This document shows, piece after piece, positions 52,138 to 62,600 of a stretch of DNA of 64,000 bases. Numbering within the stretch: the first letter of the stretch is position 1; every line of letters starts with the position of its first letter. The stretch is from G963665085 sp963665085. GTDB taxonomy: Bacteria > Bacteroidota > Bacteroidia > Bacteroidales > JAAAOM01. The stretch lies in contig CAXXXS010000001.1 in NCBI GenBank assembly GCA_963665085.2, positions 1,550,001 through 1,614,000 of the forward strand. The letters are read 5' to 3'. The notes under the pieces were generated by a model. The model was not told the DNA's origin. It did no database searches and worked only from the letters and a program-made list of their open reading frames with translations. A program made the position numbers and the translations under genes.

Positions 52138-52222
52138 GAAGCCCATCATTTAAAACAAAATTAACGTTCTCTTAATATTAAAATAATGATCTTTGTAAGG
52201 TTTTTTATAAGGTAATTATGTT

Positions 52223-52807
52223 TTATAACATAACATTTGCTTCCCAGATAATCCAGGAATAAACAGCATATCTTAGAAATCGTGATAAGCTAAAAAAAAG
52301 AAAACGCTTCATGGGAAATTTCACTGCTCCTACCAACATACAAATTCCAGAGAAGGGGAGTGGAGTAATTGCTGCGACTAGAATAAGAAATAAGCCATAA
52401 TCAAGTAGTTTTTTTTCATATCTTCTTAAGATACGAACACGAAAAATTCTATATAGTCTGGTGTTTTGCAGATAACGACCAAATAAAAAACCTATTATAC
52501 CAGCCCCGTAAGATAATGAAGCTAAAAGAATAACAATCATAATATAATCAGACAGAATTCCTCCTTGTAAACCCCAAATCATAAATAATTCAGGAGGGAT
52601 TATTCCAAAGATTATTTCAGAAATAACATATATTGAGAACATGATTAAGGGTTTATCAAGTACTGGTTTTAGCCAATTCCAAAAATCAACATTGACATAA
52701 TTTTTGAAAATTATAAAACCAGCAAGAATAACAGAGAGCCAAACTAAACCTCTCCAAAGATTTTTAAGAAAGAATTTAGATTTATCATTAAGGTTTATAA
52801 TGCCCAC
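52223..52807 (-). CDS. VTT-domain (DedA/SNARE-associated family) membrane protein
   Basis: The 194-residue protein has five or six membrane segments. The hallmark PPELFMIWGLQGG and YGAGIIGFLFGRYLQNT pattern, followed by a re-entrant region AAITPLPFSGICMLVGAVKFPMKRFLFFSLSRFLRY (given by its ends), matches the VTT/DedA fold. Such proteins flip or scramble phospholipids and undecaprenyl phosphate in various bacteria; the lipid here is unknown. It stands alone. Confidence 0.82.
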   Translation of the reverse strand: MGIINLNDKSKFFLKNLWRGLVWLSVILAGFIIFKNYVNVDFWNWLKPVLDKPLIMFSIYVISEIIFGIIPPELFMIWGLQGGILSDYIMIVILLASLSYGAGIIGFLFGRYLQNTRLYRIFRVRILRRYEKKLLDYGLFLILVAAITPLPFSGICMLVGAVKFPMKRFLFFSLSRFLRYAVYSWIIWEANVML

Positions 52808-52930
52808 AAAATTTTATTTTAATTATATGGTAAAAAGGACTACAAATATCATTCATTTACCTTGAAGGGCATGAATAATATTGAGCTTTTAAAATAAAAT
52901 TTAGTAATAATCTGGGTGCACGGTAATTAA

Positions 52931-54082
52931 TTATTTCTTTAACCTTAGAACAAAAAAGATTGCACCTAATGCCAGAACAGCAGTAATTTTAAATGTTTGT
53001 AATAAGCCAATATGATCAGAAACCCATCCAACAGCAAGCAGGCATAATGAACTTATCAGGAAATTAATAGTCATATATACCCCGTTAACAAAGGGAAGAT
53101 TATCAGTATCTAAATCATGAATAACAGCCAGCATTACTGACTGTGGAGCAACAAGGAAAAATCCAATTATAATTAGAATTGGAAAAGCCAGTATCTCATG
53201 GTAACTTACAAATAGCCACATAAGTATGGGAGAGGCAATAGCAATAATCATTAACATTTTTTTTCTTCCTATTTTATCGGATAATGTTCCAGAGAAAAAT
53301 GTCCCTGCTACTCCAGAAAGTTGAAGTGTAGAAAGAGCTACCCCGGCAGTCCAGATATCGTTCCCCTGTTCACGTAAAAATGTTGGAAGATAAAGAGTCA
53401 ATGCCGATTTCATGAATCCCCTGGTTAATGTTATTCCTGCAAGTACCATAAAAACAGGTAGAAATTGTTTAAATGATGACATATAATGAGAAAAATCTTT
53501 ACGCACCTCAATGTCTTTTCTTATATCTATCTTTTTTAATCGAAAGAATAAAATTGCAGAAGCGATTAATCCCAGGGGCATTACTTTATAAGTCCCTTCA
53601 AGTCCCCATTGTGTAACAGCAGCAACAATAATAAGTGGGCCAATTGTTCTAGCCAATTCTCCTCCAACCATGTAGAAGCTCATACCTTTGCCAACTTTAC
53701 TTCCGGAAACTTTTTTTATCATAACAGGAGTAGGTACATGAAATAACGATGAGCTAATTCCAGCAACAAAAAAAAGGATAATAAGAATCGTGTAACTTGG
53801 AGCAACGCCAATAAGACTCATGCATATAGCCGTTAAAGCAGGTGCGAAAATGATAAAAAATCGCATTTTAAATCGTTCTGCCATAACTCCAATAATTGGA
53901 TTTAACAGAAATGGGATTCGCATCATAACACTGAGAAAACCAATTTGGGCATTATTGATTGATAATTTTTGTTTTAATTCATCAACAATTGGTGCAACAA
54001 ATGCTGGATATACATCGTGAATAAAATGCGATATTGATATCGCCAGTATATTAAAATATTGAAATTGTTTTTTCTCCTTCAC
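52931..54082 (-). CDS. MFS transporter (fosmidomycin-resistance-like)
   Basis: The 383-residue protein has about 12 membrane helices with the loop 2-3 motif around GVMAERFKMR and the second-half SGTLSDKIGRKKML. The opening ISHFIHDVYPAFVAPIVDEL resembles the Fsr/fosmidomycin-resistance branch. The substrate cannot be inferred. It lies upstream of the VTT gene on the same strand with 123 bp between. Confidence 0.87.
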   Translation of the reverse strand: MKEKKQFQYFNILAISISHFIHDVYPAFVAPIVDELKQKLSINNAQIGFLSVMMRIPFLLNPIIGVMAERFKMRFFIIFAPALTAICMSLIGVAPSYTILIILFFVAGISSSLFHVPTPVMIKKVSGSKVGKGMSFYMVGGELARTIGPLIIVAAVTQWGLEGTYKVMPLGLIASAILFFRLKKIDIRKDIEVRKDFSHYMSSFKQFLPVFMVLAGITLTRGFMKSALTLYLPTFLREQGNDIWTAGVALSTLQLSGVAGTFFSGTLSDKIGRKKMLMIIAIASPILMWLFVSYHEILAFPILIIIGFFLVAPQSVMLAVIHDLDTDNLPFVNGVYMTINFLISSLCLLAVGWVSDHIGLLQTFKITAVLALGAIFFVLRLKK

Positions 54083-54165
54083 TGATTAGTTATTTTGAGG
54101 TGGGCAAATGTAGGAAAATAATCTTTAACCAATATTTGTGCTCTCAGCAATATAAAGAAATATAT

Positions 54166-54975
54166 CTAAAGTGCCTTAAGAATCAAATCTAATAAAATAG
54201 CCAGGTGAGGACCTGCTTTTTTTGCTGCATTTAATACATCCTGAAGTGATGTTTTTTCAATTCTTCCTGGTACACCAAGATCTGTAATGACAGAGGCCGC
54301 AAAACATTTCATTCCCATTTGGTGTGCAGCAATAATCTCAGGTACTGTAGACATTCCAACAGCATCGCCACCAATTGCATGCATGTATTCATATTCTTTA
54401 GGGGTCTCCAATGTCGGTCCTGTTACTCCTACATAACAACCTTTTTGTAACCTGAATTTTTGTGTTGCACCCCATTCAATAGCTTTATTGATTAGTGTAA
54501 GGTCGTATGTTTCGCTCATATCTGGAAAACGATCTCCAAATTCAGCGTAATGTTTTCCGATAAGGGGATTTGGCATGAGATTTATATGATCATTAATAAT
54601 CATAATATCCCCCACTTCGAAACTTGGATTCATTCCCCCGGCAGCATTGGTGACTAGCAGGTTTTTTACACCCATAAATTTCATCACCCTTACCGGGAAA
54701 ATTACTTCTTCCATTAAGTATCCTTCGTAGTAATGAAATCTTCCCTGCATCACTAGAACATGATGCCCATCAACATCACCAAAAATTAAATTTCCTTTAT
54801 GACTTTCTACTGTTGAATGGGGGAAATTAGGAATTTCTTTATATGGAATTGTATGATGAATATTTATTGATTCTGAGAAGTCTCCCAAGCCTGTTCCCAG
54901 GATAATACCAGATTCTGGAATATTTTCTATTCTTTCAGTGATGAATGAAACCGTTTCGTTTATCTTTTGTAACAT
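54166..54975 (-). CDS. Purine-nucleoside phosphorylase
   Basis: The 269-residue protein matches the trimeric (PNP/MTAP) family: GIILGTGLGDF, FPHSTVESHKGNL, MQGRFHYYEGY, TNAAGGMNPSFEVGDIMIINDHINL shortened, and DAVGMSTVPEIIAA with the purine-site Glu-x-Asn region. It splits purine nucleosides with phosphate in salvage. Its first 41 nt overlap the end of lpxK, so the two genes are translated from one transcript in different frames. Confidence 0.94.
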   Translation of the reverse strand: MLQKINETVSFITERIENIPESGIILGTGLGDFSESINIHHTIPYKEIPNFPHSTVESHKGNLIFGDVDGHHVLVMQGRFHYYEGYLMEEVIFPVRVMKFMGVKNLLVTNAAGGMNPSFEVGDIMIINDHINLMPNPLIGKHYAEFGDRFPDMSETYDLTLINKAIEWGATQKFRLQKGCYVGVTGPTLETPKEYEYMHAIGGDAVGMSTVPEIIAAHQMGMKCFAASVITDLGVPGRIEKTSLQDVLNAAKKAGPHLAILLDLILKAL

Positions 54976-56038
54976 AGTTTAATATCCTTTCATTAAATTT
55001 CTCACAGTCGTCTCCCAAAAAATTAATACCTACAGGGATGTAAAAGAAAACCTTTTTTGTCTTTTTATCAATGTTAGGTAATTCTCTTAATCTTGTTGCA
55101 TCTTTTTCTGTAGTTAAAATAATGCTATTTTTTGGTAATGAAGCAAATTTTGTTTGGATATTGTGAAAGTCGTTCTCATTAAATTTATAATGATCCGGAA
55201 AAATTATTTCTTCTACGGTTTTTGCAAATTTCTTAGTGTAACTGATTAATGGAGCCGGATTAGCTATTCCACAAACCAACAAAACATTCGGACGTTTATC
55301 GAGTAATTCTCTGTTCGAAAGTATGTTGTTAGGATCAAAAACAGATACAGGTTCTTTGTATCGAATTGAGGTAAATAGTAAATCCTGAAATGGGAAAGGT
55401 CTTAACTCATTTATCACTAATCGTTTTTCAATAGGTTTTAGTCCTACAGGACATTTAGTAACAATGATAATATTTGCTCTTTGCCTTTCAATTCTTTTTT
55501 CCCTAAGCATTCCATAGGGAAGGAGATGATCGCGGGTAATAAGGCGGTTATAATCAATCAATAATATAGATAAACCGGGTTTTACATACCGATGTTGATA
55601 GGCATCATCAAGAAGTATCGTTTCTGCGGGATTATCCTTGTTTAAGAGTTTAGTTATTCCATTTACTCTTTTCTCATCTACGGCAACAGTTATTTTTGGG
55701 AATTTCTTTTTAATCTGGAGTGGTTCATCCCCAATTTTATCAACAGTAGAATTTTTATCAGCAATTAGAAATCCTTTTGTTTTTCTTTTATATCCCCTGC
55801 TTAGTGTTGCAATTTTATACTTATCCTGTAACAATTCTATCAGATATTCAATATGTGGAGTTTTGCCTGTTCCTCCAACAGTAATGTTTCCAACTGAAAT
55901 TGTAGGGATGCTAAACTCCTTTGATTTAAGAATCTTAAGATCAAAGAGCGTATTACGCGTAGACATTACAATCCCATATAAAATGGATAAAGGGTAGAGC
56001 AAAAGAGCTCTTAAGAAAGGGGGCAAGTTAACAGGCAT
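54935..56038 (-). CDS. lpxK: Tetraacyldisaccharide 4'-kinase
   Basis: The 367-residue protein has an N-terminal membrane helix (about 10-25), the P-loop VGNITVGGTGKTPH (about 50), LSRGYKR, and the DDAYQHRYVKPGLSILLID shortened catalytic region. It phosphorylates lipid A precursor at the 4' position on the inner membrane. Length is slightly above that of E. coli LpxK. The pairing with a purine phosphorylase is common in Bacteroidota as I recall. The overlap with the next gene is 41 nt. Confidence 0.94.
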   Translation of the reverse strand: MPVNLPPFLRALLLYPLSILYGIVMSTRNTLFDLKILKSKEFSIPTISVGNITVGGTGKTPHIEYLIELLQDKYKIATLSRGYKRKTKGFLIADKNSTVDKIGDEPLQIKKKFPKITVAVDEKRVNGITKLLNKDNPAETILLDDAYQHRYVKPGLSILLIDYNRLITRDHLLPYGMLREKRIERQRANIIIVTKCPVGLKPIEKRLVINELRPFPFQDLLFTSIRYKEPVSVFDPNNILSNRELLDKRPNVLLVCGIANPAPLISYTKKFAKTVEEIIFPDHYKFNENDFHNIQTKFASLPKNSIILTTEKDATRLRELPNIDKKTKKVFFYIPVGINFLGDDCEKFNERILNYVTKDKRNGFIHH

Positions 56039-56194
56039 ACTTCCAGGCTTAGGATTTCCGTTCGAAATATAACAATAATATTTAAAAACAGCCTAACGAA
56101 TACCGTTAAATCACGGGAAGAATTAAGAATTTTCTGGTTTAATCATAATACATTAATTAACAATGTGTAACATGCCTTATGTATAGCTCGGGAT

Positions 56195-57517
56195 TTAAAG
56201 AGTAAGAGACATATCATATCCTCTTACTTTAATAAGAGGTAAATTATCCGATTTTTTTCCTTTGTAGCCTTTATATTCCAATTCGTCATCTTTATTTAGA
56301 TGAATTTGGGTGTCGAATTCTTCTTTATCAAAAGTTAGCTTACCATATTTTGATTTAACATCAAGCTCAACAGATAGCTCACTGGAAATATCAAGAACAA
56401 TTTTCCCATACTTAATATCTGCCTCAAATAGTTTGAAGCTTTCTTCCAGATCCTCAATAAGAATGTTATCATCATATCCATTAATCGTCATTACGCTCTT
56501 TAATGTCTCAATTTCGTATGTTGAATATTTTGACTCTTTAATATCAATAGAATTAATGATACCAGCAGAAATTTCATCATCATAAGAGAGAAGAAGTTGA
56601 ATATTATTGGCCTGATCAAATTCGAGTGAGGAATACTTAGATTCTTTTATAATTAGATTTTTAAGTTCATCTATTTCAAAGTTGCTATCATATATATCCA
56701 GGGTCATATTTTCGCATTCACCCAAACTAAAATCTGTATATTTTGAAACGATGGTGATATTTCCTGTTTTTTCGAAATCAAATTTATCATCATAACTATC
56801 AATACTGATGGTTGATGTGTTCTCAATCTCAATATCAGAATATTTAGATTTTATTGAGGTAATTTCAGAGTTATTTGCTTCAAACGTACAGTCATAAAGG
56901 TCGAGGGATAAATTTTTTGTTTCTTCAAATTCCATCTTGCTGTATTTAGCTTCGATTTTTGCGGGTTGTCTTAAGTTATTGCCATAAATCTTATCGTTAT
57001 AGCTTTTAAGCTCAAACCGGTGAAGATTGTCAAGTGTGAGAGTTGAATATTTTGATTCAAGTTTTAGAAATACAGATTCTGGGATTTTGAGAGTTGCTTC
57101 ACGTTCGAACTCCGATAATGTTATCTTTTCCCCATTTAGAAGTGTTACTTCACTTTTACTTGTATTTAGGAAACTTGTTGAATTCATTTTTTGCCATAGC
57201 TGAGTAGAAATTTCTATACGCTCTTCGGAAACGTTAAATTTTAAGTTATCAAGGAATTCCTGTAGTTTCTTGATATCCTTTTCGTCTGAAGACTCAGCAT
57301 AAACAGACATTTCAAAGGTTACTTCATTGCCACCTGTAATATCAATCTCAACATCGCATTCATAATTGTTAAGAATTACTTCTGTCAGCTCACTGGATTT
57401 AAATTTCCAAACTTTCGTTTTGTCCAGTTCGTTCTGCGCTGATAACGAATAGACAAATCCTTCAATAAAAAGTATAACGATGATACTATAATAGTATTTT
57501 ATTTTTTTTGTCTTCAT
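56195..57517 (-). CDS. Secreted beta-solenoid protein built of SKYS/YDD repeats
   Basis: The product is 440 residues from the ATG at 57517 (MKTKKIKYYYS), which begins a signal peptide ending near SLSAQ; ATGs at 57541 and 57565 lie further upstream. After an N-terminal beta domain (about 25-160) come six units of 34-37 residues. Each has a SKYS rung (SKYSTLTL, AKYSKMEF, SKYSDIEI, SKYTDFSL, SKYSSLEF, SKYSTYEI) and a YDD rung (SYNDKIYG, LYDCTFEA, SYDDKFDF, IYDSNFEI, SYDDEISA, GYDDNILI). This resembles the DUF4097/DUF2807 putative-adhesin beta-helix. It is the last gene of an ECF sigma operon and overlaps the upstream membrane-protein gene by about 32 nt. Confidence 0.8.
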   Translation of the reverse strand: MKTKKIKYYYSIIVILFIEGFVYSLSAQNELDKTKVWKFKSSELTEVILNNYECDVEIDITGGNEVTFEMSVYAESSDEKDIKKLQEFLDNLKFNVSEERIEISTQLWQKMNSTSFLNTSKSEVTLLNGEKITLSEFEREATLKIPESVFLKLESKYSTLTLDNLHRFELKSYNDKIYGNNLRQPAKIEAKYSKMEFEETKNLSLDLYDCTFEANNSEITSIKSKYSDIEIENTSTISIDSYDDKFDFEKTGNITIVSKYTDFSLGECENMTLDIYDSNFEIDELKNLIIKESKYSSLEFDQANNIQLLLSYDDEISAGIINSIDIKESKYSTYEIETLKSVMTINGYDDNILIEDLEESFKLFEADIKYGKIVLDISSELSVELDVKSKYGKLTFDKEEFDTQIHLNKDDELEYKGYKGKKSDNLPLIKVRGYDMSLTL

Positions 57518-58025
57518 ACATTTTTTCTTTGTTAGTTTCATGAATAATCTGTTCCAAAATATCAATCCTTTTTTCGTATGTGTCGAAGATGGTATTTACA
57601 ATTTGTTCTAGATAACCAGACTCTTGCAGGTCGGCTATGCACTCGCTATAGATCGTGTCCAGATAGTTTAGTTCGTTAAAAAGAGATTGAATAATTTCAT
57701 TGTCTGTAGTAGAACTAACTTCTAATTCTGTTTTCTTTTGTTCAACTAATTTTCTGTATTCTTTTTCTTTGTTTCCGAGAATTTCACTGAATTGGTCCAG
57801 ACTATAAGAGTATGTGTTTTTCCTGTTAATTTCATTTACGGTAACATATATTCCTCCAATAATCAGCAGCGCAATAGCAGCTATTTTCCAGAAGTTTATG
57901 TACGATGTATTTTTATCTTTAATAATTTCTTTTCGAATACCTTCCCAAAGAATCTGTTCATCGGGTTTTTCTACGTCAAGTGATTCCCTGTGACTTTTTA
58001 AGAATTGTTCAATTTTAATTCTCAT
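57486..58025 (-). CDS. Putative anti-sigma factor, single-pass membrane protein
   Basis: The 179-residue protein has a cytoplasmic N-terminus (about 1-45), one membrane segment (about 47-65, IAAIALLIIGGIYVTV) and a periplasmic part that is mostly long charged helices, likely a coiled coil (about 75-170). It is encoded 3 bp after the sigma gene and overlaps the solenoid gene. Position and topology suggest an anti-sigma factor; there is no FecR domain or zinc motif to confirm it. The outer helices could act as a lever or sensor. Confidence 0.68.
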   Translation of the reverse strand: MRIKIEQFLKSHRESLDVEKPDEQILWEGIRKEIIKDKNTSYINFWKIAAIALLIIGGIYVTVNEINRKNTYSYSLDQFSEILGNKEKEYRKLVEQKKTELEVSSTTDNEIIQSLFNELNYLDTIYSECIADLQESGYLEQIVNTIFDTYEKRIDILEQIIHETNKEKMYEDKKNKILL

Positions 58026-58028
58026 ACC

Positions 58029-58556
58029 TTAGCTGTTAAGTTTTTCAACAAGAAGTTTTTTTGCACGCATAAATTGTGTTTTACTCGTAGAAGCAGATAT
58101 GCCTAACATCCTGGCAATTTCATCGTGTTTAAAACCTTCCAGAGCATAAAGATTTATTATTGTTCTTGCTCCATCAGGTAATGCTTTTATTGCATTGTGC
58201 ACCTTTTCAGGTTCAATAAAACTGTCAATCTTTTCATCAATTAAGTTTCCTGTTGACTCTTCATTGATTTCCTCAAAAGTTATTTTCCTTTTTCTTATTT
58301 CTGATATACATCCATTTACAACGATTCTTTTTAACCAATATCCAAAAGACGAAAGGCCATTGAATTCATCTATTTTTTGAAAAGCTTTAATGAACGACTC
58401 CTGAATGATATCTTCAGCATCCATCTTATTATTAAAAAACCGAATAGCGATATTGTACATTGCTTTTGAATGCATTTTGAACAAAGCAAATTGGGCTTTT
58501 ATATCGCCCTTTCTGCATCGCTCTACTAATTTATTTTGTAGCTCGATTTCGCCCAT
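58029..58556 (-). CDS. RNA polymerase ECF sigma factor
   Basis: The 175-residue protein has region 2 (AQFALFKMHSKAMYNIAIRFFNNKMDAEDIIQESFIKAFQKI, given by its ends) and region 4 (LPDGARTIINLYALEGFKHDEIARMLGISASTSKTQFMRAKKLL). It is followed by a single-pass membrane protein gene and a solenoid protein gene, with gaps of 3 bp and an overlap. This is the third ECF module of the window and is distinct in sequence from the other two. Confidence 0.93.
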   Translation of the reverse strand: MGEIELQNKLVERCRKGDIKAQFALFKMHSKAMYNIAIRFFNNKMDAEDIIQESFIKAFQKIDEFNGLSSFGYWLKRIVVNGCISEIRKRKITFEEINEESTGNLIDEKIDSFIEPEKVHNAIKALPDGARTIINLYALEGFKHDEIARMLGISASTSKTQFMRAKKLLVEKLNS

Positions 58557-59051
58557 TTATTGTTTTTCAACTTAATGACGCAAAGTTTTTAAAATGGTTG
58601 GAATGTTTTGTTAATTTTTTTTTAATAATTTTCTAAAATCCGCAAGTGTATTTTTAAAACCGCTAATTAAGCGGATTATCGCGAACTTTGTTTCACCCAT
58701 TTGGGTGAAGTTACCTCTGCGTAACTCAGCGTACTCTGCGGTTTATGACTTTTTTCTGCGGATTTAAGGAATTTCATAAATGACACGGATTTAACAGATT
58801 ATCGCAGATTCTAATTGTGCTATTAGAGACTTTTTATTACTTCTACGTTTACTCACCCTGATTGATTCAGGGACTCAATTTCTCCCTCTCTTGAAAGAGA
58901 GGGAGAAATATACAGCTTTGCCGGATGAGAGGGTGAGCATAAAACATTTTTAAAATCTATTTTGGAACTCTTCCTTAAGTCCTCCTTTTCAGGAGGATTT
59001 AGGAGGTCATTAAAAATTTAAAAAATGCATTCCCCAATTATAAACACACTC
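58557..59051. repeat. Intergenic island of palindromic, probably dispersed repeats
   Basis: No gene is seen in these 495 bp. Four palindromes occur: CCGCT/AGCGG at 58660-58674; TTCACCCA/TGGGTGAA near 58692-58709; a near-perfect 14-bp stem with a 2-nt loop at 58879-58908 (TTTCTCCCTCTCTT arm), flanked by an outer pair CTCACCCT (58852-58859) and AGGGTGAG (58930-58937); and AAGTCCTCC/GGAGGATTT near 58978-59001. Between them are direct-repeat-like phrases (CTCTGCG twice, ACACGGATTTAACAGATTA-type). The style is that of dispersed intergenic palindromes rather than a single functional site. The sigma promoter must also lie here but is not clear. Confidence 0.6.
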
Positions 59052-59660
59052 TTAAAGTTTCCTAAAAGTATATCCTTCATTACTAAAATAGTTCAATGTT
59101 TTTTCTAATGCTGGCAACATTGTAGCACAAGCTTTTTCATTATCATGAAAGACAATGATGGAACCCGGTTTTGTATATTTTTTTATTATTTTAAAACATT
59201 TCTCAGCATTTATATCTGGGAAAAAATCATAGGTAATAATATCCCAGAAAACAATCCTGAAGTTCTTTTTGAGAACATAATACTGACTTAGCTTTAATGA
59301 TCCATAAGGAGGACGAAGAAGTGTACTATTAATAATTTCCAGTGCCTTATTTATATCATGAAAAAAGTTTTTGTTTTTTGTTTTTCTTCCTTTTGGGTGT
59401 GAATAAGAATGATTGCCGACAGAATGCCCGGAATCTAAAATGGAGTTAAAGAGGTAAGGGCTGTTTTTAACTTTTGAACCCAGGCAAAAGAAAGTAGCTT
59501 TTGCATTATATTGTTCCAGAAGCTCAAGAATTGTTTCAGTAATGCCGGGAGTTGGGCCATCATCAAAAGTAAGGTATAACTCTTTTTGGTTTGTTTTCAC
59601 CCTCCAAAGGGCATCAGGATACAAAATCCTGATTGCCTTATTGGGGTGAGGGAATATCAT
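59052..59660 (-). CDS. Polysaccharide deacetylase (NodB domain)
   Basis: The 202-residue protein has the CE4 motifs: LTFDDGPTPGITETIL (catalytic base and metal Asp), HSVGNHSYSHPKG (metal histidines), LRPPYGS, and IIVFHDNEKA with the catalytic His. It removes acetyl groups from N-acetylated sugars such as peptidoglycan or a surface polymer. No signal peptide is evident, unusual for this family, so location is uncertain. Its ATG overlaps the stop of the DUF2723 gene by four bases. Confidence 0.92.
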   Translation of the reverse strand: MIFPHPNKAIRILYPDALWRVKTNQKELYLTFDDGPTPGITETILELLEQYNAKATFFCLGSKVKNSPYLFNSILDSGHSVGNHSYSHPKGRKTKNKNFFHDINKALEIINSTLLRPPYGSLKLSQYYVLKKNFRIVFWDIITYDFFPDINAEKCFKIIKKYTKPGSIIVFHDNEKACATMLPALEKTLNYFSNEGYTFRKL

Positions 59661-62600
59661 TGTTGAACCTGAGGTGAAGACATTTGTAATTGAACCATCA
59701 GGCTTTGAAAGACTTCGCTTAACTCGTTTGATAATTCTTCCTGGTTATAAGTTCTGGTCATCCTCTGTAATTCCTGGAGAATATGTAGGTTCAAACGTTT
59801 TTCGTAATCAAATACATTGTTGTATTTCATCGGTAGGTTAAGATAGTAGTCAAGCTCATCTTGTGCTACCTCAGAAAGTTGTTTTGTAATTTCATTCGCT
59901 TTTTCAATTTCATTTATTTTATAATATGCTTCTGTAATCTGCAACATAAAATAATTGAAAGGTACACGTTCATGTGGCATTAAGTCCATACATTTATCAA
60001 GAACTACTTTGGCTGAATCATTTTTTCCTTCAACGATTAGAGCATCAGCTAAACGGGCAAAACTGTTTCTGAAATTAGATAACATACGAAGATTATTCTC
60101 GTCTAGATAAACATTTGGATCTTCTATATTTCCCCATTTGAATTTATTGATAACATTGTCATACATCGTCTCGGTATCGATAAATCCACGTTGTCCCATT
60201 ACCGATTCTGTTGAGTAAACTGGAGTAACACGATAAGCTAGTCCATGTACAGTAAAATAATCCTCAAGATTCAGGTAATTATCGCTTGAAACTGTAATTG
60301 CAAAATAAATAGGTCGCTCCCAGTTGTTTGTTCCAAGAAGGTCGAGAACCATAAGATGATTCTTGGCAACATAGTTTTGACTTACAGACCAGCTTACAGG
60401 TTTTATCTTATCAGCTAACCTGGCAGGAACTGTTCCATTCTCAATTAATTTTGCAGAATCATAAGGAATAAAGAAATGTTTTGATGGGAAATATTCAAGC
60501 TCAGTTCCATTTGGAAGCGTTTTTGTTTTTGGATTGTCGCTTGCCACAAAGTCAATAGCTTCTTTCAGGTTTATGGGTTGTTTAATCTGATCGATCATAT
60601 AAACAATATCCCGTGTTCCCTGCCTGTATTTATCCGGGGTCAGCGTGAAAGGAACAGGATCCGAATCATAAGCTTTGCGGTGCATTTGTTCTATGTACCA
60701 GTCAGCTCCCAGGTAACTTAAGTTGATAACCCTGACATCTGTACGAACGCCTTCAACTTCCTGTGCGTACCATAGAGGGAAAGTATCGTTATCTCCATTG
60801 GTAAACAGAATAGCATTAGGAGCACAAGAATTTAAATAGTTATAAGCAAAATCCCTGGCTGTATATCTTCCGGAGCGATCGTGATCATCCCAGTTCTCAT
60901 TTGCCATAACAACAGGTACTGCAACAGTACATAAAAGAGTTGCTATGGATGCACTTGCTGTTGCCGGTATTTTTTTCTTTAAAAGATCTGTGACGGCAGC
61001 AACACCAATTCCTATCCAAATAGCAAAAGCATAAAAAGAACCAGCGTAAGCATAATCCCTTTCCCGGGGCTGGTAAGGTGTTTGGTTCAGGTATATAACA
61101 ATTGCTAAACCGGTAAAGAAGAATAAGAGTAAGACGATCCAAAAATCTTTTTTGTTTTTCTTATAATGGAAATAAGCACCAGCTAATCCCAAAATAAGAG
61201 GTAACAGGTAATATTTATTCTGGGCCTTATTACTTTTTAGACTTTCGGGTAAATTATCCATGGAGCCGAGTCTGGCTTCATCAATAAATTTAATTCCGCT
61301 AATCCAGCTTCCTTTGGTTATTTCTTCTTTATAGTGCCCTTGAATATCATTCAATCTTCCGGCAAAATTCCACATGAAATATCTTAAGTACATATATCCC
61401 ACCTGGTATCGTAGGAAGAAGCGTATGTTTTCGCCCATTGTTGGCTTTATTAACGTTTCTTCTCCATCCCGGCTTTGTACCCGTACTTTTGATCCTTTTA
61501 TGCTTGCCCAGCTCTCATAAGCCTCGATATGACTTTCTTCCCGGCTATACATCCTTGGAAATAATGTAAGAAAACGTTCATCATATTTATATTCCAGCTT
61601 ATGACCTGTTATTACATACTTACCATCTTCCTGTGTATAGGTAGGATTACCATCTTCAGAATCGACGATAGGGGCACTGTAGCATTGACCATAAAATAGA
61701 GGCCTGTCACCATATTGTTCCCTGTTTAAATAAGACAGTAACTGGAAAAGCGTTTCCGGGTTATTCTGATCCATTGGGGGATCGGCTAACGAGCGAATAA
61801 AAATCATTGAGAAGGATGAATAACCGATAATAATTACGGTAAAACCTAAAATAATCGTATTAAGAAGGGCATGTTGATTTTTTCCGAATTGGTAAACAAC
61901 AAAATAAATAATACCGGCAATTACCAGGGCAATAAAAAAGTTGCCGAGAATCAAAGGGATACCTGTAAGGAAAAATGCGATGGTAAAAGTCGCTGAAACG
62001 ATCGTATGATTTTCATGTTCGATGTTTGTGTAATAAAGGCTTAACACCAAGGCTGCAAGGAGTAGAGCGATAAAAATAAGAACGCCTGAGTTATAGGATA
62101 ATCCAATGGTATTAACAAAAAACAATTCAAATTTTGATGCCATCTCTACGAGGCCTGGAATGATACCGTACATAATTGCAGCCAGCAAAATAGCTGAAAC
62201 GACAACGGAAATAATTACCCCGTTTCTTGAAGTCTGGTAATTTTTAAAGTAATATACCATTACAATGGCAGGGATAGCAAGTAAGTTCAACAAGTGAACA
62301 CCAATGGAGAGACCAACCAGGTAGGCAATAAAAATAATCCATCGATTGGCATATTGTTGATCCGCTTCGTTCTCCCATTTAAGAATTGCCCAGAATACTA
62401 CAGCAGTGAAAAGGGAAGAGCTGGCATACACCTCGCCTTCAACAGCAGAGAACCAGAATGTATCCGAAAAAGTATAAGCAAGGGCTCCAACCAAACCACT
62501 ACCAATAACAGTGATGGTTTCACCAAGTGTAAGTTCTGCACCTGCTTTAAGAATAAATTTTTTAACAAAATGTGTGATGGTCCAAAAAAGAAACAAGATA

